A stretch of 14,806 bases of DNA. It comes from Burkholderiaceae bacterium (lineage in GTDB: Bacteria > Pseudomonadota > Gammaproteobacteria > Burkholderiales > Burkholderiaceae). The stretch is from the NCBI GenBank assembly GCA_022701845.1, contig JAKONS010000057.1:1-14806 (forward strand), written 5' to 3'. Shown piece by piece: positions 1 through 6,364 of the stretch (within the stretch, counting starts at the first letter, position 1; each line of letters begins with the position of its first letter). Below the pieces are notes generated by a model. It had not been told where the DNA came from, made no database searches, and saw nothing but the letters and a program-made list of their open reading frames with translations. The translations under genes were made by a program, and so were the position numbers.

Positions 1-316
1 GCAGACCTTCCAGTGGCATGGCGCCGAGGTATCGGTGCTGCCGCCCGGCGCGGTGGTGCTGGCCGCCAACGCCGCCTGCCCGGTGCAGGCCCTGCGCTGG
101 GGCCGCCATGCCTATGGCTTCCAGTACCACTGCGAGATCACGCCCGCCACGGTGGCCGACTGGAAGGCGATTCCCGCCTATGCCGACAGCCTGCGCCGCG
201 CGCTCGGCACCGCCCGCGCCGACGGCCTGGCCGCCGAATTCGCGCCCTGCCTGCCCGGCCTTCGCGAGGCGGCGGCCCTACTGGATCGCAATCTGCAGCG
301 GCTGGTCGGCGGCTGA
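1..316 (+). CDS. Class I glutamine amidotransferase, C-terminal part (5' end outside window)
   Basis: The reading frame is open from base 2 and ends at TGA 314-316, so only the C-terminal ~104 residues are present. The fragment contains the C-terminal signature of GATase class I domains: a Tyr-Gly-Phe-Gln-Tyr-His-Cys-Glu segment whose His (codon 128-130) and Glu (134-136) are the expected catalytic-triad His and Glu. The nucleophile Cys lies upstream of the window. A preceding Phe-Gln-Trp-His-Gly segment also fits stand-alone GMP-synthase-like amidotransferases. These release ammonia from glutamine or hydrolyse gamma-glutamyl bonds in the cytoplasm, but the acceptor cannot be judged from this fragment. 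It ends 17 bases from the stop of a convergent CDF transporter, so the two are not co-transcribed. The family is fairly sure; the substrate is unknown. Confidence 0.82.
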   Translation, partial: QTFQWHGAEVSVLPPGAVVLAANAACPVQALRWGRHAYGFQYHCEITPATVADWKAIPAYADSLRRALGTARADGLAAEFAPCLPGLREAAALLDRNLQRLVGG

Positions 317-333
317 AACGACTGCGCGCCGGC

Positions 334-1257
334 TCAGTCGACCGAGCCGATGAACACCCGGCGGATCATCGGGAACTGCGCCTGCACCTCGGCCTCCAGC
401 GCATCCACGATGCGGCCGGCGTCGCTGGCCAGGGTGCCGGCGTCGAAGGAGATGTCGAGCGTCACCAGCACCTCGTTCGGCCCCAGGTACATCGACAGCA
501 CCTTGCCGGTGGCCCGCACGCCGGGATGCGCCAGGGCCAGGGCGCGGATGCGGTCGGCGGTCTCGGGGCGCAGGCCCTCGCCGATCAGCAGGCCGCGCGC
601 CTCGCGCACCAGGAACACCGCCACCGCCGCCAGCAGCAGGCCGATGGCGATCGAGGCCACGCCGTCGAGCACCGGCATGTCGAAATGGTGGCTGGCGAAG
701 ATGCCGGCCGCCGCCAGCCCCAGGCCGGCCAGCGCGGCGCCGTCCTCGGCCAGCACGGTGTAGCTGGTCGGGTCCTTGCTGCGGCGGATGGCGCTCCAGA
801 ACGGTTGGCCGCGTTTCTGCGCCATGAACTCGCGCAGGGCCACCGCGAAGCTGGCGCCCTCGAACAGCGCGGCCAGGCCGAGCACGATGTAGTTCCACAT
901 CGGGTCGCTCAGCGGCGCCGGGTGGCGCACATGCTCGACGCCCTCGTAGACCGACATGCCGCCGCCCAGGCCGAAGATCAGCACCGCCACGATCAGGCTC
1001 CAGAAATACAGTTCCTTGCCATGGCCGAACGGGTGCTCGGCGCTGGCCGGCCGCTTGCTCAGGCGCAGGCCGACCAGCAGCAGCACGCCGTTGAAGGTGT
1101 CGACGGCGGAGTGGATGCCCTCGGACAGCATCGCCGCGCTGCCGGTCAGGCCGGCGACGATGAACTTGGTGACGGCGATGGCGATGTTGGCGGCGATGGC
1201 CGCGTAGACCGCGAGGGGGCGCTCGGACGCGCCGGGGGTGACAGCCGGTCGGCTCAT
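334..1257 (-). CDS. Cation diffusion facilitator (CDF) family transporter
   Basis: This 307-residue inner-membrane protein should export divalent metal (Zn2+, Fe2+, Mn2+ or similar) by proton antiport. Hydrophobic segments lie near residues 17-37, 50-65, 84-103, 120-140, 166-188 and 196-216, followed by a soluble C-terminal domain (~220-307) of CDF type. The TM2 metal site is visible as Ser-Glu-Gly-Ile-His49-x3-Asp53. A His-Pro-Phe-Gly-His-Gly motif (75-80) precedes TM3, as is common in CDF proteins. In TM5 the classic His-x3-Asp is replaced by Glu171-Asp172-Gly-Ala-Ala, a form I associate with the SLC30A9-like branch, so metal specificity should not be assumed to be zinc. The start at 1257 gives a normal N-terminus, although the Shine-Dalgarno is weak. 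The gene is divergent from the nuclease operon across 229 bases. Confidence 0.9.
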   Translation of the reverse strand: MSRPAVTPGASERPLAVYAAIAANIAIAVTKFIVAGLTGSAAMLSEGIHSAVDTFNGVLLLVGLRLSKRPASAEHPFGHGKELYFWSLIVAVLIFGLGGGMSVYEGVEHVRHPAPLSDPMWNYIVLGLAALFEGASFAVALREFMAQKRGQPFWSAIRRSKDPTSYTVLAEDGAALAGLGLAAAGIFASHHFDMPVLDGVASIAIGLLLAAVAVFLVREARGLLIGEGLRPETADRIRALALAHPGVRATGKVLSMYLGPNEVLVTLDISFDAGTLASDAGRIVDALEAEVQAQFPMIRRVFIGSVD

Positions 1258-1390
1258 GGTGCGGATTCTTCGTGTTGTTGTGTTCGGGCAGCCGGCAGGC
1301 GTCGGGGCCTGCGGTGCGGGAGCGCCGATGCTGGTGGAAACCGGCGCCGCCGCGGGTAGGCCGAAAACGCGAACCGGGGGCTTCCATCGT

Positions 1391-1412
1391 GCCGCCCGCC
1401 GCGCCGGGCGGC
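1391..1412. other. GC-only inverted repeat in the divergent CDF/nuclease spacer
   Basis: Perfect 8-base arms GCCGCCCG (1391-1398) and CGGGCGGC (1405-1412) flank a 6-base loop. No T-tract follows on either strand, so it is not a typical intrinsic terminator. The remainder of the 1258-1486 spacer shows a TAGATT (1418-1423) that could be a weak -10 for the nuclease operon, but no convincing -35. The repeat could be an operator or simply a by-product of high GC content. Confidence 0.3.
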
Positions 1413-1486
1413 GGTGCTAGATTGCAGGCCGAACGCCGCGGGCGCCCAGCGCGCGCCGCCTTCCGTCTTCCTCCTTTCGGACCCCC

Positions 1487-2611
1487 ATGAAATTCCTCCA
1501 CACCGCCGACTGGCAGATCGGCCGCGTCTACAGCCAGTTCGACAGCGGCGACGCCGCCGAGCTGGCGGCGGCCCGCATCGACGGCGTGCGCCGCATCGCG
1601 CAGCTGGCCGCCGAGCGGCAGGTGGACGCGGTGCTGGTGGCCGGCGACGTGTTCGACACCCAGACCCCGCGCGAGAAGACCATCGTGCGCATGTTCGAGG
1701 CGATGGCCGGCTACCCCGGCCCCTGGCTGCTGCTGCCCGGCAACCACGACGCGGCGCTGTCGGAATCGGTCTGGCGGCAGGCGCTGCGCCTGGGCGCGGT
1801 GCCGGCCAATGCGGTGCTGTGCCTGGAGCCGCGCCGGGTGGTGGAGCTGCAGGGCCTGGGCGGCGAGCGCTTCGCGGTGCTGGCCGCGCCGCTGACCCAG
1901 CGCCACACCCATGCCGACCTCACCGACTGGTTCGACCAGGCCGAGTCGGCCGACGGCCTGCTGCGCATCGGCCTGGCGCACGGCAGCGTCGCCGGGCTGC
2001 TGGCCGAGGACGTCGATTCGCCCAACCCGATCGCGCCCGACCGCGCCGCCCGCGCCCGGCTCGACTACCTGGCGCTGGGCGACTGGCACGGCATGAAGCA
2101 GGTGGACGCGCGCACCTGGTACAGCGGCACCCACGAGCCTGAGCGGTTTCGCGGCAACGCGCCGGGCCATGTGCTGATCGTCGAGATCGACGCGCCCGGC
2201 GCGCCGCCGCGGGTGGAGCCGGTGGCGGTGGCGCGCTTCCGGTGGCGCCAGCTGGTGCTGCAGATCGACGGCGAGGCCGATGCCGAGGCGGCCCTGGAGG
2301 CGCTGGCCGGCATCGACGCCCACACCGTGGCCGACGTGCAGCTGTCGGGCAGCTGCGACATGGCCACCCAGGCGCGGGTGCAGGCGGCACTCGACGCCGC
2401 CGAGCTGCGCGCCGCCGCCTGCACCCTGCGCCAGGACGGCCTGCGCCTGGCGCCCACCGCGGCCGACCTGCAGGCGCTGCAGGCCGACGGTTTCGTGGGC
2501 GAGGCCTTGCAGGCATTGAAGGACGAGCTCGACAGCCCGCAGCCCGACACCGCGGAGATCGCCCGCGAGGCGCTGCTGCAGCTGGCGCGCATCCGCAAGG
2601 ACATGGCATGA
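1487..2611 (+). CDS. SbcD/Mre11-like DNA repair exonuclease (metallophosphoesterase)
   Basis: This 374-residue cytoplasmic protein is the nuclease half of an SbcCD/Mre11-Rad50-type pair. The calcineurin-like phosphoesterase fold occupies residues ~1-215. Motifs in order are His-Thr-Ala-Asp8-Trp-Gln10-Ile-Gly, Gly-Asp54-Val-Phe-Asp57, Gly-Asn86-His87-Asp88, Ala-His165-Gly and Leu-Gly-Asp199-Trp-His201-Gly. Compared with canonical Mre11/SbcD, the first-metal His of the Asp-x-His motif is Gln10, and the first His of the late Gly-His-x-His motif is Asp199. The other ligands are kept, so a metal site is still likely. Residues ~240-374 form the capping and ATPase-binding part. The start gives the usual Met-Lys-Phe-Leu-His N-terminus, though no Shine-Dalgarno precedes it. 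Its stop overlaps the start of the ATPase gene by 4 bases. DNA-end or hairpin processing is inferred from the family; sbcD is not assigned because the sequence is divergent. Confidence 0.88.
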   Translation: MKFLHTADWQIGRVYSQFDSGDAAELAAARIDGVRRIAQLAAERQVDAVLVAGDVFDTQTPREKTIVRMFEAMAGYPGPWLLLPGNHDAALSESVWRQALRLGAVPANAVLCLEPRRVVELQGLGGERFAVLAAPLTQRHTHADLTDWFDQAESADGLLRIGLAHGSVAGLLAEDVDSPNPIAPDRAARARLDYLALGDWHGMKQVDARTWYSGTHEPERFRGNAPGHVLIVEIDAPGAPPRVEPVAVARFRWRQLVLQIDGEADAEAALEALAGIDAHTVADVQLSGSCDMATQARVQAALDAAELRAAACTLRQDGLRLAPTAADLQALQADGFVGEALQALKDELDSPQPDTAEIAREALLQLARIRKDMA

Positions 2612-5244
2612 AGATCACCTCCATCCGGGTCGAGGCGTTCCGGCGCTTTCGCGACGCCTTCACCCTCGACGGCCTGCACGAGGGCATCAACCTGGTGGCC
2701 GCGCCCAACGGCTGCGGCAAATCGACGCTGGCCGAGGCGGTGCGGGTGGCTTTCCAGGAGCGCCACCGCACCGCCGCGCTGGGCGAATCGCTGGCGCCGT
2801 GGAGCCAGCCCGGCGCCAGCCCGTCGGTACAGGTGGCCTTCGAGCACGAGGGGCGCCACTACCGCCTGGCCAAGACCTTCGGCGGGCGCAAGTCGTGCAC
2901 CCTGGAGATCGACGGCGCCACCGTCACCGGCGACGAGGCCGAGCAGCTGCTGGCCGGCATGTTCTCGTTCAGCTATGCCAACAAGGGCGCCAGCAAGGAA
3001 GAGCACCGCGGCGTGCCCGGCCTGCTGTGGGTGCGCCAGGGCACGGCCGGCGCGGTGATCGACCAGGTCGGCCATGCGCACGAATACCTCAGCCGGGCGC
3101 TAGGCAACGAGATGGGCGAGCTGGCCGCCACCGCCGGCGACCGGGTGGTCGAGCGCGTCGCCGCCGAACTGGCGGTGCTGCACACCAAGGGCGGCAAGCC
3201 CACCGGCGAATACGCCCGCGACATCGACCGCCTGGCCGCCGCGCAGGCCGAGGCGGCGCGCCTCGACACCGCCATCGCCGCCTACGACGCCGCGGTCGAC
3301 CGCTACACCCGCCTGCGCCAGCAGCAGGCCGACGCCGAGCGCGACCGGCCCTGGCTGGCGCTGCGCCGGCAGGCCGAACAGGCCGGCCAGCAGCTCGCCG
3401 GCCTGGAGCGCCTGGCCCACGAGCGCGAGCAGCGCCGCACCGCGCAGCAGCTGGCCGCCACCGAGATCGACCACGCCACCGCCCTGCTGCAGGCCTTCGA
3501 CCAGGAGGAGCAGGCGGTGCGCACCCGGCGCGCCGAAAGCGCCCAGGCCGCCGAGCGCGAGGCGCCCGCCGCGCGCGACCTGAAGGCCGCCGAAGCGCTG
3601 CTGGACGCCGCCGCGCAGGCCGACGCCGCCGCCCGCACCGGGCTGGCCGCCGCGCGCCGGGCCGCGCAGCGCCGCACCCATGCCGAGGCCGGCGAAGCCG
3701 CCCGGCAGGCGCTGGTCGTGCTGCAGGCGCGCATCGCCCAGGCCGAGGCGCACGACGCCCAGCGCGCCGCCCACCGGGCCGAGCAGTCGCGGCTGGCGGG
3801 TTTCGCCGGCGCCCGCAAGCGACTGCAGGCCGCCGACGCGCGCCGGGCGACCGCGCAGGCGCGGCTCGACGCGGTGTCCACCCGGCTGGAATACCGCTTG
3901 GCGGGCGACACCGCGGTGCGGCTCGACGGCGTCGCCCTGCAGGGCGAGGGCCACCGCACCATCGCCGAGCCGGTGGTGATCGACATCGCCGGCATCGGCA
4001 GCATCCGGGTGCTGCCCGGCGCGCAGGATCTGTCGCAGCTGCAGGCCGAAAGCGCCCGCGCCGCCCAGGCGCTGGCCGAGGCGCTGCAGGCGATGGGCGC
4101 CGCCCAGGTCGAAGAGGCGCACCGCCAGGAAGAAGCCTGGGAGCGCGCCGGCACCGCCCTGCGCCATCTCGACGCCACCCTGGCCGGCCTGGCGCCCCAG
4201 GGCCTGGACGGCCTACGCGCCGAAGCCACCCGCGCCGAAGGCGAGGCCGGCCGGCACCGGCAGGCGCTGGAGGGCTTGCCGCCGGTCGGCGACGATGCCG
4301 CCGAGCCGCTATCGGTCGACGCTGCCGAGGCCCGCGAAGACAGCACCCGCGCCGCCCTGAAGGACGCCCAGCAGGCGGCCGAACGCGCCCGGCAGATCGC
4401 CGGCAAGGCGCAGGAGACCCTGCGTTTCGCGCTGCGCGAAGCCGAGGCCGCGCAGCAGAAGATCGACGCCCCCGGCCGCGAAGCCCGGCGCGGCGCGGTG
4501 GCGGCCGACCGGGCGGCGGCGCAGGCCCGCGCGGCGCAGGCGCAGTCGCAACTGGCGGAGCTGGACGCGCGGCTGCAGGCGGCGCAGCCGACGCAATTGC
4601 GGCAGGACATCGAGCGCTGGACCCGCAGCGCGGCGGCGCTGGAAGCCGAGCACGGCCGGGCGGGAGCGGAGCAGCAGCACCTGATGGGGCAGCTGCAGGC
4701 CCAGGGCGCGCTCGGCCTGCAGGAAGAGGCGGCGACCGCGCGCGAGGCGGTGGCGCGGTTGCAGCGCCTGGTGGCCGACCGGTCGCGGCGGGCGGCGGCG
4801 CTGGGCCATCTGCTGCAGGTGCTGGGGGAGAAGCGCGCGGCGGTGGCGCGGAGCATCCTGGCGCCGCTGCAGCGGCATATGGATCGGTATCTGGCGATCC
4901 ACATGCCGGGGGCGGGGGTGGTGCTGGACGAGGCCTTGCGGCCGGGGCGGGTGGTGCGGTCGTCGGCTTTCGGGGTCGAGACCGGCGGGTTCCTGGAGCT
5001 GTCCGGCGGCGAGCGGGAGCAGATCGGGATCATCGCCCGGCTGGCCTATGCGGATCTGCTGAAGGAAGCCGGAAAACCGACGCTGATCATGCTGGACGAC
5101 TCGCTGGTGAATTCCGATTTCGAGCGGCTGGGGCAGATGAAACGGGTTTTGTACGATGCCTCGCTGCGGCACCAGATCATCGTTTTCACCTGCCACGAGG
5201 CGAACTGGATGGATATGGGGGTGGCGGCGCGGCGCCTGGGTTGA
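2608..5244 (+). CDS. SbcC/Rad50-like AAA ATPase without a zinc hook (YhaN-like)
   Basis: This 878-residue SMC-like ATPase is the partner of the upstream nuclease. The ATG at 2608 overlaps the nuclease stop (ATGA) and has AAGGA at 2597-2601, so the upstream in-frame extension is not needed. The N-terminal head carries Walker A Ala-Pro-Asn-Gly-Cys-Gly-Lys38-Ser. Residues ~205-430 and ~475-765 are Ala/Gln/Arg/Glu-rich helices, probably coiled coil. The C-terminal head has the signature Leu-Ser-Gly-Gly-Glu (798-802), Walker B ending in Asp830-Asp831 rather than Asp-Glu, and an H-loop His863. Between the arms, residues ~430-476 form a Gly/Val/Ile-rich globular segment. No Cys occurs from after the N-terminal head until Cys862, so a Cys-x-x-Cys hook is absent. 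E. coli SbcC is longer (about 1,050 residues). ATP-driven DNA tethering or nuclease gating is inferred from the family. Confidence 0.88.
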   Translation: MKITSIRVEAFRRFRDAFTLDGLHEGINLVAAPNGCGKSTLAEAVRVAFQERHRTAALGESLAPWSQPGASPSVQVAFEHEGRHYRLAKTFGGRKSCTLEIDGATVTGDEAEQLLAGMFSFSYANKGASKEEHRGVPGLLWVRQGTAGAVIDQVGHAHEYLSRALGNEMGELAATAGDRVVERVAAELAVLHTKGGKPTGEYARDIDRLAAAQAEAARLDTAIAAYDAAVDRYTRLRQQQADAERDRPWLALRRQAEQAGQQLAGLERLAHEREQRRTAQQLAATEIDHATALLQAFDQEEQAVRTRRAESAQAAEREAPAARDLKAAEALLDAAAQADAAARTGLAAARRAAQRRTHAEAGEAARQALVVLQARIAQAEAHDAQRAAHRAEQSRLAGFAGARKRLQAADARRATAQARLDAVSTRLEYRLAGDTAVRLDGVALQGEGHRTIAEPVVIDIAGIGSIRVLPGAQDLSQLQAESARAAQALAEALQAMGAAQVEEAHRQEEAWERAGTALRHLDATLAGLAPQGLDGLRAEATRAEGEAGRHRQALEGLPPVGDDAAEPLSVDAAEAREDSTRAALKDAQQAAERARQIAGKAQETLRFALREAEAAQQKIDAPGREARRGAVAADRAAAQARAAQAQSQLAELDARLQAAQPTQLRQDIERWTRSAAALEAEHGRAGAEQQHLMGQLQAQGALGLQEEAATAREAVARLQRLVADRSRRAAALGHLLQVLGEKRAAVARSILAPLQRHMDRYLAIHMPGAGVVLDEALRPGRVVRSSAFGVETGGFLELSGGEREQIGIIARLAYADLLKEAGKPTLIMLDDSLVNSDFERLGQMKRVLYDASLRHQIIVFTCHEANWMDMGVAARRLG

Positions 5245-5264
5245 CCGGCACCGCGCGCCGGCCG

Positions 5265-6323
5265 TCAGAACAGGAAAACGCCCTTGCCGCCGGTTTGCAG
5301 ATCGAATTTCCGGTAGGCCTCGTCGGCCTGGTCCAGGCGCCAGTGGTCGGTGAACAGGCGGTCGACATCGACATGGCGCTCGGCCACGAAATCGGCGCAT
5401 TCGGCCAGCCCGGCTTTGGAGAATGTCCACGACCCCATCAGCGTGACCTGCTTGCGCAGCAGGTCGTTGCTGACGTCGAGCGTCATCGAGCCGCCTTCGC
5501 CGACGAAACACACCTTGCCCCACGGCCGCACGCATTCGACCGCCTGCTTGCGCGCCGATGCGGCACCGGAGGCCTCGAAGGCGACATGCACGCCGAGGCC
5601 GTCGGTGAGGTCGCGCACGATGTCGGCCACCGCACCGGCGGTGCCGACGTTGACCGCCACCTGTGCGCCGAGCGCGGTCGCCCGGGCCAGGCGCTCGTCG
5701 CTGATATCCAGCGCGATCACCCGCGCGCCCATCGCCACCGCCAGCTGCGTCGCGGACAGGCCCACCGGACCCTGGCCGAAGATCGCGATGGTCTGGTGGC
5801 CCTGCAGGTCGAGCCGCTGCAGCGCACCCCAGGCGGTGCCGGTGCCGCAGGCGATCGCCGAGCCGGTGGAAAAACTCAGCTCTTCGCGCAGCGGCACCAG
5901 GCTGTTGGCGGGGCATTTCATGTAGGGCGCATGCGCCCCGTGCGCGGTGGCGCCATACACCGCCGCACCGTCGACGCACATCTGCGACCACCCCGACCAG
6001 CAGTGCACGCAGCAGTCGCAGCCCTTGTAGTGGTGCTGCATCACCCGCATGCCCGCATAGGCCTGCTTGCCGGTGACGCCCGGGCCGACCGCCACCACCA
6101 CGCCGCAAGGCTCGTGCCCCGCGATCACCGGGCCGGACTCGCCCCCGCCTTTCAGGCCGATGGCCGAGGCGCCGGCGCCGGCCGCCGCCCGGTAGTACTT
6201 GAGATCGGTGCCGCACATGCCGGACGCCTTGATTTCCAGCACCACCTCGCCCGGCCCCGGCGTGGGATCGGCGAAGGAAGACAAACCGATGTGGCGGTCT
6301 CCGAGAAAAACGACGCCCTGCAT
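5265..6323 (-). CDS. Zinc-dependent medium-chain alcohol dehydrogenase
   Basis: This 352-residue cytoplasmic MDR-superfamily enzyme oxidises an alcohol or polyol to an aldehyde or ketone. Catalytic-zinc residues visible are Cys37 (Cys-Gly-Thr-Asp40), His70-Glu71 (Gly-His-Glu) and Cys159. The structural-zinc motif Cys102-x2-Cys105-x2-Cys108-x7-Cys116 is complete. The Rossmann motif is Gly183-x-Gly185-Pro-Val-Gly188, and Asp206 at the end of the second strand suggests NAD over NADP. AAAGGA (minus strand of 6329-6334) lies 5 bases before the ATG. It is the last gene of the aldehyde dehydrogenase-transporter-alcohol dehydrogenase operon, 41 bases after the transporter, and ends 20 bases from the convergent ATPase gene. 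The substrate is not identifiable from sequence; related proteins are often labelled iditol or threonine dehydrogenase. Confidence 0.9.
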   Translation of the reverse strand: MQGVVFLGDRHIGLSSFADPTPGPGEVVLEIKASGMCGTDLKYYRAAAGAGASAIGLKGGGESGPVIAGHEPCGVVVAVGPGVTGKQAYAGMRVMQHHYKGCDCCVHCWSGWSQMCVDGAAVYGATAHGAHAPYMKCPANSLVPLREELSFSTGSAIACGTGTAWGALQRLDLQGHQTIAIFGQGPVGLSATQLAVAMGARVIALDISDERLARATALGAQVAVNVGTAGAVADIVRDLTDGLGVHVAFEASGAASARKQAVECVRPWGKVCFVGEGGSMTLDVSNDLLRKQVTLMGSWTFSKAGLAECADFVAERHVDVDRLFTDHWRLDQADEAYRKFDLQTGGKGVFLF

Positions 6324-6364
6324 AGTGGTCCTTTCTTTGTTCGATGACGCTCGAGGCGCGCGTT

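Noticed and set aside
278..2323. 681-residue minus-strand open frame across the CDF and nuclease genes
   Set aside because: Arg/Pro/Gly-rich low-complexity product, antisense to the nuclease gene and overlapping the CDF gene in another frame. GC-rich DNA produces such shadow frames.
2242..2607. Upstream extension of the ATPase frame inside the nuclease gene
   Set aside because: The residues are low-complexity Ala/Gly/Arg, whereas Met at 2608 begins the typical Lys-Ile-x-x-Ile-x-Val-Glu-x-Phe ATPase N-terminus with a good ribosome site.
5245..5261. CCGGC/GCCGG inverted repeat between the convergent ATPase and alcohol dehydrogenase genes as a terminator
   Set aside because: Only 5-base arms and no T-tract on either strand; too weak to call.
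2799..6347. 1182-residue plus-strand open frame spanning the ATPase and alcohol dehydrogenase genes
   Set aside because: It runs in the wrong frame through the ATPase gene and antisense through the dehydrogenase gene. The product is Gly/Arg/Ala repeats without recognisable motifs.
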